The notes under the pieces were generated by a model. It was given only the letters and a program-made list of their open reading frames with translations. It searched no databases and had not been told where the DNA came from. From assembly GCA_037042915.1 (NCBI GenBank), contig CM073199.1, positions 3,100,001 through 3,164,000 on the forward strand: a stretch of 64,000 nt of DNA, written 5' to 3'. Within the stretch, counting starts at the first letter, position 1. Each line of letters starts with the position of its first letter. This DNA is from Auricularia sp. M13. Taxonomy: Eukaryota; Basidiomycota; Agaricomycetes; Auriculariales; Auriculariaceae. The position numbers and the translations under genes are program-made. Of the stretch, positions 12,001-22,134 are shown piece by piece.

Positions 12001-13268
12001 ATCACAGTGCGGTCTAGGGGTCACAACTAGTCGGGCAAGCGGCATGCAGAGTGACAATGGAAACTAACCGAGACTACGACAAACCGTAGCTCGTGCAGTC
12101 GGACAAGATCCATCTGGATGTGCTGGAGCACAACTTCAGCGGTGCAGAGTTGTCGTTTGGTTGCGGCCATTTAAAGCCGTCCAACATCACAGCACGGCAA
12201 TGTCGCTGCTACCATGCTTGCTACCGAGCGACAGCGCGCAAAAGCTGACAATCGACGGACGCACAAATGCTAGCGAGACCATATGGGTTATTTCAACGAG
12301 CTTGCATGCCTCGCAACGAGTCCTGCAACGGAATGTTGTAGCAACAACATAGCGCGAGTTCGTGCTTCGCCGAAATTCGGCGAGCTGTTGTGCGGCGCCG
12401 TTGCGACATGCGTTGCAATGCCTTTGCGGACACGCGTTGCGAGTTAAATGCAAGTATGTTGATACCCCATAATGGGCTCTGCTCCGCACGGCACAATGCA
12501 AGTGACACGGGAGACCGTCTGCGATGCGTGAAAGGAGGTATGTACTTACTTTGTGATACCGAGCAGATCGCTGCTCTGTATTTCCTCAGCCGCAATAGCA
12601 AGGAAGTCGAGTATGTGTTCTGAATGCACGCCGCGTTGGGAGAACAGCTGGACGGTCGACACGACCCAGTCTGGCCAGCGCGAGGGATGCAACGGCGCCA
12701 ATCGGATGGCGAGCGACGTTAACTACCAGCAGGCATTATCAGTGGCTAGCTTGGCTTTTTCAGTAGCAATGCACGCACGGCAACAAAGAGCTTGCGAAGG
12801 ACGGGCTTGGGCTTATTGGCGAGCGCGGCGCGCGCCGTGACATCCAGCAACGCGTCGCGCAGCGCCTCGCGCTCGTCTTCCGGGAACGCTGACCTGCACT
12901 CAAGGCTGCTCAGCGGGCATAAAAATTCGCCCAAGTTCACGAGACGCACCAATCGCGCGCAATCTTGACCTGGGCGGTGTGCGCGCCGAAGAACTCGACA
13001 TTGGGGTCCGCGTGCGCCTCGAGGAAGGGCACGACTAGCCCCCACGCCTCAGGCCGCTTCTGGATCTCAAAAAGCTCAGCCTGCAGCCGCTGCTGCTGCT
13101 CGGGCGTGCCGCCGGGAGCGTAGGCCTGCACGATGAGCTGCAATTCAATGAGCCACTGTCAGTAGCTGGCAACAATGCAATGGAACTGCAGCGCACGTGA
13201 GCCGCCTGCTGCACGTCCGAGGGCGCCAGCGCGGGGAAGCAGGTGTATTGCGGCGTCGGCGCGCTCAT
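9037..13268 (-). CDS. KAP122: importin-13 / Kap122-type karyopherin
   Basis: The gene runs from ATG at 13266-13268 to TAG at 9037-9039. Early exons are 13268-13197, 13137-12950, 12893-12779, 12722-12550, 11934-11785 and 11731-10887; several more follow to the stop. Exon 2 encodes an importin-beta N-terminal repeat with NVEFFGAHTAQVKIARDW. Later exons give HEAT-like helices and FTVYRRDIGDSLVNAYYV, which fits importin-13 and not Mtr10/transportin-3. The end reads AQQFALVARGLDNSSF. Family knowledge: these receptors carry cargo through the nuclear pore under Ran-GTP control. One intron (12549-11935, 615 bp) is ten times the usual size and holds a MITE. The last exon starts near 9136. I did not resolve every splice site between 10.8 and 9.1 kb. 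Confidence 0.85.
12284..12469. mobile_element. 186 bp MITE inside a karyopherin intron
   Basis: Ends are imperfect inverted repeats, TATGGGTTATTTCAAC at left and GTTGATACCCCATA at right, flanked by TA at 12282-12283 and 12470-12471. The body is dense in GCAAC/GTTGC words and contains GCAACGAGTCCTGCAAC. A close relative of this body, same orientation on the + strand, lies in the arrestin intron at about 28005-28238. The karyopherin is on the opposite strand, so insertion is independent of gene direction. Confidence 0.65.
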
Positions 13269-13545
13269 CGGTTTCGGAGTACAAGGTCGAAAGGAAGAGA
13301 AAGGCGCGGTGCGGAGTCACGTGGTTCTTCAGCCACAACTTGACCCTTTTGCAGCTCCGCGGCCCTTGCGATTTGCAATAGAAACACAGATCTCAAATTC
13401 AGCACATCAAAGGACGCTGCTAAGAATACAGTTGACGGAATTGCCGGTAGAGACGTTCAGGCTGGGGCTTCGAAGACAAAGAGCAAAATCCGGAGAAAAT
13501 GCAGAACGAACGAATGGTCAGGGCCCAGCCCTCGCAAGGTATCCT

Positions 13546-14173
13546 CTAGTAGTACGATTCACAGGCACCCGAGAACGGCTGGAGATCCTTGACGAGTCCG
13601 CCGGTGTCGGGGAACTCGCCGCTGCCGTCCCACGGCCGCGTAGGGTAGTGCTTGGGGCTCTCCGCCGCGGGGCTCTGGGGCGGCGACGTGCGGAGGTCGA
13701 TCGCGACGATGCTCTCCGTGCTGAACTTGGCCTTGCTCGGCGACGACAGGGTGGAGGGAGGCGCAGGGGCGCTGTGGCTTCGGTTGCGCGTCTTAATTGC
13801 ACGTCGAGAAGGCGAAGGCGGGGTGAAGGCACTGGGTGGAGGAGGTGGAGCTCGATGTGCGGGTGAGGCGGATTGGAGTTCGTGATGCTCGTGCTGAGAC
13901 TGAGAAAGCGGAGAGAGTTAGCATTCTGCGCTTGGGCGAACAAGCAGATAAATGACGGACCTCGTCGCGTCTCACAGCATCCAGGGTCTTCTTGCGTCTC
14001 CAGAACATGAGGGAGATAGTAGCTGAGATGACGAGCGCAACAGCAAGGAGAGGGAGTACGAGGAGAGAGAGGTGGACACCGGAATCCTCAGCGAGAGGCG
14101 AGTGAGACTGAGGCTGCGATGAAGGGATGCTCGCGGGTTCAACTCGAACCACCTGCTGATGACAAGGCCGCAT
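13546..14173 (-). CDS. small single-pass membrane protein with Ser/Pro-rich tail
   Basis: Exon 1 (14173-13961) and exon 2 (13899-13546) give 188 residues. A short Ser/Gln/Pro outer segment is followed by one clear membrane span, about residues 33-56 (SLLVLPLLAVALVISATISL). Next comes the basic stop-transfer stretch WRRKKTLDAVRRDE and a cytoplasmic tail rich in Pro and Ser with several S/T-P sites. The C-terminus is ACESYY. I do not recognise a family. The 61 bp intron has a GTCCGT donor and a TCTCAG acceptor. The start is uncertain: there is no signal peptide, and an upstream 5' exon in 14.2-14.36 kb cannot be excluded. Its stop lies 277 bp upstream of the karyopherin start on the same strand. 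Confidence 0.6.
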
Positions 14174-14299
14174 TTAAAGCAGCCCAAGCAGAACCCAGAC
14201 ACTTCGAACAAGACGCGCAGTGGCAGATCTGTCTCATATAGGCAGTCTTTGTGCTGCGGCATCCAGATCCGTGCTCGCGTGAGGGACACGAGGCATAAG

Positions 14300-14450
14300 C
14301 GAGAAGCCAGGGGCGGGAATCTCTCCTTAATCCCAGTGCAGATCGCCTTGTTCTCCATCTCAGCTCATTATTAAGCGACCTTGTCCTTGTCCTCGTAGGC
14401 GCCCAGCGCGGCTTCGAATTCATTCCGGCTCCGAGTCCGGACTGCGGTTT
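14300..14450. repeat. duplicated DAP1 promoter-like block, copy 1
   Basis: This block shares GAAGCCAGGGGC, AAGCGACCTTGTC and AATTCATTCCGGCTCCGA in the same order with 16940-17075, which is the region just upstream of the DAP1 start codon. The two copies are direct repeats flanking the hypothetical gene at 14609-16846. Confidence 0.7.
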
Positions 14451-14608
14451 TCAACTTTAACCTGAGCCTCTAATTGACAGCCAGGAAAACACGCTCCTGC
14501 TGTTCTAACTGTGAAATTGCAGCAAAAACAATGAATGCTCGCGCGTTCGGGCGTTTCGCACGCTAACACACCACATCATGACCAAACAACCAACCTGCAA
14601 CCTACCTC

Positions 14609-16846
14609 ATGGCTTCGATCATAAGCACGAGTGGCAAGATCAGACGGTGCATCGTGAAGCTTCCCAGTGACAACGTCTGCGGGGTCATCGCAGTGGCGGA
14701 TAATCGCTGTGAACTGCATGACGCGCAGTACAAAACGCTCAAAAAGAGATGGGAACAGGCAAGCGCAACGATCGACGAATGTCCAGCACTGCAGCTCCTG
14801 GAGTTTGCAGAGCGGCTCAGGCGGAGCGATGGCAACATCAGAAATCTCCTGCAAGTCCTGGGAGGCGTTGTGCTTTTGCGCAACGATTTGCATGTGGAGC
14901 GGACCGCTAGAGATGTCGCCGAGAATCGTTTCGAAGCGCCTCTAGGTAAGTACTGCAACCTGTTTCCCCCAAGACCCATCAAATTCATCATCTTCGAAGG
15001 GCCTCTCGATACCTCGAAACTTCGCTTTCTGGCCCAGCTCAACAGGAAGGTAGACAACCTTCTTGAGGAGGACGATATCATGATGCCCCTCCTATTGCTC
15101 GCACTCGCACAACATAACACGGGAAGGAACAGTGGGATTGGGGGTAGAATGACGGATTTCGACAAGCAACCTCCTGAAGATGCCGATTCCACTGGCTATC
15201 GCGCTCCAGGCCCCGACATTATCAGGCTGTACAGGACGTTCGATGGGGCATTACTCAGAGCTCAGCTGGATGACCCTCCTCGCTCTCGTTTACTAGAAAT
15301 GTTGAACGACGACGAAGAAAGGGCCGACGACGATCCGGTGCAGCAGGCAGCGCTCTTGTGCGTGATAGACATTACGGTGCTCCCTGGCCTCCCCGGCGCT
15401 TATTCTGACGAGCTTACAGTGCGAAGCGATCCTTTGCGCAGAGATATGCAGTTCTGCTGGATGAGCGCCCTTTTTCAGGAATCAAGAGAGGTTTCGAGAT
15501 CGACTACAACGCCGTGCAGTGCATTCGCCGATCAGCTCTCGGCCAGCTATTCAGGCGCATACTGCTCTATATGCCCCACACCCGTGCGAAGGTGCTCCGA
15601 ATCAAGACGTTTGCCGATCTCTTTCTCTCCTTAGAGATCACACCGAATGACTTGGCGGCCTGCGAGCTTGCGATTCGTGACTTGTTCGGGAACGGCTTGG
15701 TCTGGTGGAAATGTTCAGTGAAGGAAGCACTTCAAATTGCGTCGGGTGAGACGCCGCAGGGTGAGTGGATTTGCAAAGCCACCTGAAGATCATTGAACTC
15801 GTCCTCAGAGCCCACGCTGGATGTGCTCGGAAGCTGGATCTATGTCTCACCTAAAAGGGCATCTCTGAGCGCCGACGGGTGGATGGTAAGCAGACTGTTC
15901 TGACCTACCGTAAAAGTAGAGTACCTGATACGTGAGACAGCTATTAACCGCGATCGTTGGCCAGCCTCCCCAATTGGAAAGCAAGTTCACGCCACTGTGT
16001 GCCACATTCGATGAGATGCACACGTTCCTCAGCTTCGTACACCTCTGCCTGCCGCCTCCCGACCACGTAGTCGACCTCGCCATGGCGCAAACGCGTGCTG
16101 TGCTCTGCCAGGCTGGCTTTCTTATGGCGGAGCTCGTGCCTAGCGAGCGCAACCAGATAATGCCGACGTCCTTCCCTACTGAAAACCGTGGGAAAAGGCG
16201 CGGTATGGTGGAGTGGAGGCAGATGCAGCGGCGCTCGTACGTGAATGGCATCATCGCCCCGGCGGAAAACGAATGGACCGCAGCGTTCATCGAGGCACTC
16301 TCAGCGTCTTGCGTGGTCGTTCTCTACGACGAGACGATGCCCTCCGACGACCCTGGGAATCTGCACGTCTTCGGCGGGCCGCCGAACGAAATCGCTGACT
16401 GGTGGCAGCGCTCCCGCACTTTTGACGGGCCCCCATTCAATCTCCAAGAAGGCATGTTTCAGGACCCGCCGATTGTCAATCCGGGGCCGTGGGAGACGCT
16501 CGCCAAGGCCAGAGAAATCCTCGTCTTCGATCCTCTCACAGCCAAGAAGGAGAAGGCATCTCCTCTTCGGGAGATAGTGCTCGAGGAAATGCAAGAGGTC
16601 TTCGGCTGGGTGACGAGGATGCAGCGCGGGAAGCAGACGTTCTTGTTCAGCAACAAGGCGTTCCCCACACGCTACATCTGCATCCTCGACGCAGCACCCC
16701 GTACCGATGGTTTAGACCTTCTGAGGCGTGTCAAGATAGCTGCGCTGAAGGCTGCGGGTCTCCTGACGAAGAGCAACCCGAGCGACGGTGACATCGCCGT
16801 GGCTGCTGCTGATCTTCACGAGACGCGAGTGCGGGAGTGTTTCTAA
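14609..16846 (+). CDS. uncharacterised 672-residue protein, paralogue 1
   Basis: Exons 14609-14945, 15000-15357, 15420-15760, 15809-15885 and 15941-16846 total 2019 nt with phases that match. An inverted paralogue at 19628-21841 has the same five-exon layout, with exons 3, 4 and 5 of identical length, which strongly supports both models. The sequence is soluble: no signal peptide, membrane span or repeat. Notable stretches are KIRRCIVKLPSD near the start, LLDERPFSG, and VFGGPPNEIADWWQRSRTF in the last exon. I recognise no domain. Upstream homology to the paralogue starts near 14528 and stops at the stop codon, so the duplication covered the coding unit plus about 80 bp of leader. Confidence 0.8.
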
Positions 16847-16939
16847 TTCCCTCAGACTTTCTAGCCACGACGCTCTGTGCACCGATGAATCCGCCCGGTT
16901 TCGAAATTGAATGTGCAGATCGTCTGCTCGCGTGCTGCC

Positions 16940-17075
16940 ACAACGAAGCCAGGGGCAGGAATCCCCGTACAGATTGCGTTGTTCTCAATCTCCTTCGCTT
17001 TGTACATAAGCGACCTTGTCTTTGTCCATAAGCGCCCATCGCGGCTTCAATTCATTCCGGCTCCGAAGTCCGGGA
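16940..17075. repeat. duplicated block, copy 2 (DAP1 leader/promoter)
   Basis: Direct repeat of 14300-14450. It ends 20-25 bases before the DAP1 ATG, so it is the likely native promoter and leader of that gene. The other copy would then be a remnant. Confidence 0.65.
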
Positions 17076-17097
17076 CACCTCGTACTTGAACTTCATC

Positions 17098-17849
17098 ATG
17101 GGTCTAGCAGACAGCCCAGCGAACGCGCTCCTGCTGCTGTACATCCTGTACGGCGCGTCTAAGCTGGTATTTCCGTCGCTGCCCAAGAGCAGCGCAAGCC
17201 CGGAGCAGGCGCACGACCCGAACGCGACGTACAACTGGATGCCGCGCGCGCACCCGTCTACGATCGTCTTCCAGCGGTACACGCCCAAGACGCTTGCTGT
17301 GCACAACGGCGAGAACGGCGCGCGCATCCTGCTCGCCATCAAGGGCATGGTCTTCGACGTTACAGCCGGCGGCTCGTTCTACGGCCCTGGTGCGCTCCGA
17401 GTCGCCGTGCCACCGCTCATACTTGTGCTCATAATATTCGCCTTGCTTGAAACAGGCGGCGCTTACGGAAATTTTGCGGGGCGCGATGCCAGTCGCGGTA
17501 TGGCGAAGCAGTCTTTCGAACCCGGTGCGTGCTTGTGCTTGCTTTCCAGCGATTTTCATTGGTCGAATGAACATCACATTCAGAAATGCTGACACCTATC
17601 GACCAACCACTCGACAAACTCGAGGACCTCACTCCTTCGGAGATGTGCGTCACCCGCTCAGCTCTTGATATTTTATTGAATTTGACTTGTTGCGCAGAGA
17701 GAATATGAATGGTGCGCGGCCGCCGATAACACCGGCACAATGACAATGACGCTGACACTAACTGACTAACCCCGACGCGTACAGGCTGGCTCGAGTTCTT
17801 CCAGGGAAAGTACATCTACTGCGGCGAGCTTGTCGAGAACACCGATTAA
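17098..17849 (+). CDS. DAP1: Dap1/PGRMC-type cytochrome b5-like heme protein
   Basis: Exons 17098-17389, 17456-17524, 17584-17644, 17698-17711 and 17785-17849 total 501 nt (166 residues). A membrane anchor lies at about residues 8-28 (ALLLLYILYGASKLVF). The cytochrome-b5-like fold follows, with VFDVTAGGSFYGPGG, then YGNFAGRDASRG and the closing GWLEFFQGKYIYCGELVEN. In this family the heme is held by a tyrosine ligand and the protein stabilises sterol-biosynthetic P450s (Erg11) in the ER. Exon 4 is only 14 nt. All four donors are GTGCGC or GTGCGT. The ATG is the one immediately before the anchor. Confidence 0.92.
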
Positions 17850-18704
17850 ATGAAATCTTCTGGTTCTGCTCCGTACGGGTGTCTCGTCTTGTCCGGCTGC
17901 CGTTTCAAGCTTCACCTCTGCCCACTGATGTCTACACAACCTGATGTTCAGCAGTCACGACCTGGAAGATCGACGCGCATGCCTCTGCACCTTCACACCT
18001 CAAACGGTCTTTCTTGCGGACTTTCAGAAAGCAAAGCAGACTTGCCCGTCCCTCCGAGTTGACTGTCAGCTCTGCCATCTGGTGCTCTAGTTTTTTTGCG
18101 GAAAGTCTCGCCACGCTGCTATCTTTGGCTACTTATTGCCCTGGTCCTTAATGACACACGCCCTGACCGTTGAACAGTTCTCTAAGCCCTCAATGGAAGT
18201 TTCAGCGCGCAGTTTTCGCCATCAATTGCTGGTACGGGTGCACTACAGCTGGTCAAGCGCGCGCGATTATTACCGACTTCACCGGCTCCGTTCTAATTAC
18301 CCCAGCGCTTGCTTCGGGGGGCGCCTTTTGGTCAAAGTGCGGGCAAGTTGGGAAATATCCCACGTGTCGGCACCTGCGGCCTGCTTCACCTGCCGCGTTG
18401 ACGCTGGCTATAGCGCTGCACCCATTGCCGGTAGTCTGCTTGGGATCAATGAATGATGACTGCTGGGATTGTCTGTGTTCTAGCCGTGGTTAGCGCTAGC
18501 CGCAACGCATGATACGGGGCCAACGGGCGCTCCAACATGCCGTCCCGCCTACAGAGTGGCGAAAACTATGTGGACGTTTCGGTCCTGCGAGTATAAATGC
18601 AGCAGCTTAGCAGCCCCGCAGTCTCCATCTCTCCTGGCAGCAGCCTCATCAAGCACTCGCTCTTCCTCTCATATTTACTCCACTCCCCTCATCTCTTTCA
18701 GACT
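17850..18704. other. intergenic region and promoter of the next gene
   Basis: No coding gene is supported in this 855 bp. The only clear signal is a TATA-like box near the right end (18592-18598), followed by a CT-rich leader. Confidence 0.5.
18592..18598 (+). promoter_or_regulatory. TATA-like box of the 18705 gene
   Basis: TATAAAT lies 107 bp before the ATG at 18705. It is followed by a CT-rich stretch (CCATCTCTCCT, CACTCCCCTCATCTC) typical of fungal transcription start regions. Placement and motif are seen; function is inferred. Confidence 0.5.
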
Positions 18705-19494
18705 ATGGGTTCCTCGATCAGCGCAGTCCGCGACGCCGCACGCGCAGCGAGCGCGGATGACGAGAAGACAGCGAACGACTCGCTGAACGCGCTGCTGACA
18801 CTCGCGACGCTCAAGAAGGACGTGTTCGATGCCAAGATCCGCAACGACTCGGACAAGAAGCTCATCGCGGTCGACAAGATCCTGCTCGACGACTACGTGG
18901 TGCAGTGCGGCGTCTCGAATGACACGGGCAGAATCAAGGACACCATCGGGGCGACGCTCGGGTCGTTCGCCAAAGGCGCGGTCGTCGACGGCAAGTTCAC
19001 TCGCTGTTCTCTTCCTACGCGGATTCAGTTGTTCTGACTCGAACTCGGAGCAGGCATCACCTCGCTCATCGGCGTCGGGCTGGACGTCGTCTTCGGCAGC
19101 TACTCCGCGAACCAGGCCGAGCACGAATTCTACGCGATCACGAGCGGCAGCCTCGGCGGCATCATGCGCGTCGACGTGCAGATCTACTCGTACCAGTTCA
19201 CCTCGACCTCGCTTACCAAGTTCTCCAAGAACGTCGTCTGCGTCGCGTATACCGTCTCCTCCGCCCAGGTCGCCGGGCTCGATAAGAACACCCTGCGCAG
19301 CATCGTCCAGACGTGCTATGGCAGCTCCGTCGATGAGGTGAGCATCTGGTCACTGTGCGACTACTCCCGGCGTGTGCAATTGCTGAAGGGTGCTGCGTTA
19401 CATTGTGCAGGATACGCTGCAGAAGATATTCGATCAGCTCGTGGATGCGCTGAAGCAGGATAAGGAGGACGAGGTTCTGGTTCCGGTGATGTGA
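18705..19494 (+). CDS. uncharacterised 217-residue protein
   Basis: Exons 18705-18990, 19054-19337 and 19411-19494 join to 654 nt. The first intron (18991-19053) has a GC donor, GCAAGT, with a good CAG acceptor; joining there restores the frame exactly. The protein begins MGSSISAVRDAARAAS, so a Gly-2 N-myristoylation site is possible. It has a charged helical first third, a Gly-rich hydrophobic centre (GITSLIGVGLDVVFGSY), a beta-rich part (VQIYSYQFTSTS) and an acidic end. I recognise no family. It sits between the two inverted hypothetical paralogues. Confidence 0.7.
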
Positions 19495-19627
19495 GCCTGT
19501 ATCATTGGAAGCATTTCGCCCATTCCTACCTACTACGGCCTAGTCGTACTTCACATTACCGTATATACATTCAGCGGTGAGGCTTTCTCGGTGTTCATCG
19601 TGCCTCACGCGTACGGCCAAATGTGGA

Positions 19628-21841
19628 TCAGAAGCATTCCCGCACTCGCCTCTCGTGGAGGTCAGCAGCAGCCACGGCGATGTCACCGTCGCTCGGGTTG
19701 CTCTTCGTCAGGAGACCCGCGGCCTTCAGCGCAGCTATCTTGACACGCCTCAGAAGGTCTAAACCATCGGTACGGGGTGTTGCGTCGAGGATGCAGATGT
19801 AGCGCGTGGGGAACGCCTTGTTGCTGAACAAGAACGTCTGCTTCCCGCGCTGCATTCTCGTCACCCAACCGAAGATGTCTTCCATATCCTCAAGCAACCC
19901 CGCCCGGAGAGGGGAAGATTTCTCCTTCTTTGCCGTAACAGGATCGAAGACGAGGATTTCTCTGGCCTTGACGAGCGTCTCCCATGGTCCCGCGTTCACA
20001 ATAGGCGGGTTATGGAATATCCCGTCTTTGGGATTGTGTTTTGGCCCGTCGAAGGTGCGCGTGCGCTGCCACCAGTCTGCGATTTCGTTTGGCGGCCCGC
20101 CGAAGACGTGTAGATTCCGTGCGTCGTCAACGGGCATCGTCTCGTCGTAGAGAACGACGACGCAAGACGCTGCGAGCGCCTCGATGAACGCCTTCGTCCA
20201 TTCGTTTTCCGCAGGCGCGATGATGCCATTCACGTACGAGCGCCGCTGCATCTCCCTCCACTCCATCATACCGCGCCTTTTCCCAGGGTTTACAGTAGGA
20301 AAGGATTTTGGCATCAGTCCATTACGATCGCTGGGTACGAGCTCCGCCATGAGAAAGCCAGCCTGGCAGAGCACCGCGCGCGTTTGCGCCATGGCGAGGT
20401 CGACGACGTGGTCGGGAGGCGGCAGGCAGAGATGCACAAAGCTGAGGAACGTGTGCATCTCATCGAATGTGGCGCACAGGGGCGTGAACTTGCTTTCCAA
20501 TTGGGGAGGCTGGCCAACGATCGCAGTTAATAGCTGTCTCGCGCGCATGAGGTACTGTCTCCTGGATCAGAATTGCCTGCGTACTAACCATCCACCCATC
20601 GGCGCTCAGAGATGCCCTTTTAGGTGAGACATAGATCCAGCTTCCGAGCACATCAAGGGTTGGCTCTGAGGACGAGTTCAATGATCTTCAGGTGGCTTTG
20701 CAAATCCACTCACCCTGCGGCGTCTCACCCGACGCAATTTGAAGCGCTTCCTTCACTGCACACTTCCACCAGACCAAGCCGTTTCCGAGCAAGTTTCGAA
20801 TCGCATGCTCGCAGGTCTCCAAGTCATTCGGTGTAATCTCCAATGAGAGGAAGAGATCGGCGAATGTGTTCATTCGAAGCACCTTTGCACGGGTGTGAGG
20901 GCTGTAGAGCAGTATGCGCCTAAATAATTGGCCGAGAGCTGATCGGCGAATGCACTGCACGGCGTTGTAGTCGATCTCGAAACCTCTCTTGAATCCTGAA
21001 AAAGGGCGCTCATCCAGCAGAACTGCATATCTCTGTGCGAAAGATCGCTTCGCGCTATGAACTCGTAAGCTCAAGCGCAAGTCGGCGTCCGGGAGACTAT
21101 CACGCACAACAACGCTGCCTGCTGCACCGGGTCATCGTCGTCCCGTTCCTCGTCGTCATTCAACATGTCCAGCAGCCGTGACTGGGGAGGGTTGTCCAGC
21201 TGAGCCCGGAGCAGTGCTCCCTCCAACGTTCTGTACAGCCAGATCACTTCGGGGCCAGGCGCACGACGGCCAGTGGAGTCGGCAGCCTGGGGAAATACCT
21301 CGCCAAAATCCGTCAATTTCTGCAAGATATCATTGTTTGGCCCGCCTGCTTGATTTTCTGCGAGTGCGAGGAATATGAGAGGCTGTGTGACGTCGTCCTC
21401 GTCCAGAAACTCGTCAACCTTCCTGTTTAGCTGGACTAGAAAGCGAATTTTTGAAGCATCGACGGGTCCTGAAAATCACGATTAGTTTGTCTGAGTACTG
21501 GGAAGATGAAGAGTTGCACCTAGCGGTGCTTCGAAACGATCTTGAGCAACATCTCTCGCAGTCCGCTCCACGTGTAAGGCCTCGACCAAGGGCTGAATGA
21601 CGGCCAGGACCTTGACCAGTTGCAGGCTCGCACCTTCACTCCTCAGAATTCGCTCTGCGAAATCCAGAAGCTGCAGAGCTGGACATTCGTCGATCGTTGT
21701 GCTTGCCTGTTCCCATCGTTTTTTGAGCGTTTTGTACTGCGCATCATGCAGTTCACAGCGATTATCCGCCACGGCGACGACCCCGCAGACTTCGTCGCTA
21801 GGAAGCTTCACGATGCACCGTCTGATCTTGCGTGTGCTCAT
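19628..21841 (-). CDS. uncharacterised 668-residue protein, paralogue 2
   Basis: Exons on the minus strand are 21841-21520, 21468-21108, 21054-20714, 20665-20589 and 20533-19628, 2007 nt in all. It is the inverted partner of 14609-16846, with all introns at matching places; exons 3, 4 and 5 are the same length (341, 77 and 906 nt). The proteins differ most in exon 2, where the segment after the conserved LNRKVD has diverged. Both retain full open frames, which argues that both are functional. No domain is recognised. The two copies converge tail to tail with DAP1 and the 18705 gene between them. Confidence 0.8.
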
Positions 21842-22134
21842 GATCGGAAGGAGGAGCCAAGTTGCAGTTGGGTTGTTTGGCCATGATGTGGCGTATTAGC
21901 GTCTGAAACGCTCCCGGACGCGCGAGCATTCATTGGGTCCGTAGAAGAGACCTGTACGAATGGCGGCACTGATCACAGAGAAAGCTCATCGAGCGAAGAA
22001 GTTATGAGAAGGACTGTCGTCCATTTCAGGGTGCGAGGTGCATAAATAGAGCAATAATAGATTGTAAAGCTGCAAATGCACCAGTAGACGCCGCGTCCTG
22101 GCACCCAACACTCATATTGGATACAGCAATGATT
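21842..22134. other. spacer between the paralogue and GH43-A
   Basis: The first ~100 bases match the leader of the other paralogue (its 14528-14608). The rest is the 3' flank of the GH43 gene. No gene is seen. Confidence 0.5.

Noticed and set aside
12100-12180. Minus-strand frame that could be a karyopherin exon (reads VVLQHIQMDLVRLHELR)
   Set aside because: It cannot be joined in frame to its neighbours, and the exon starting at 11934 continues the family sequence directly from 12550, so this stretch is intronic.
21055-21120. Apparent frameshift in the minus-strand hypothetical paralogue
   Set aside because: A GTGCGT-TAG intron at the same place as in the other copy explains it fully.
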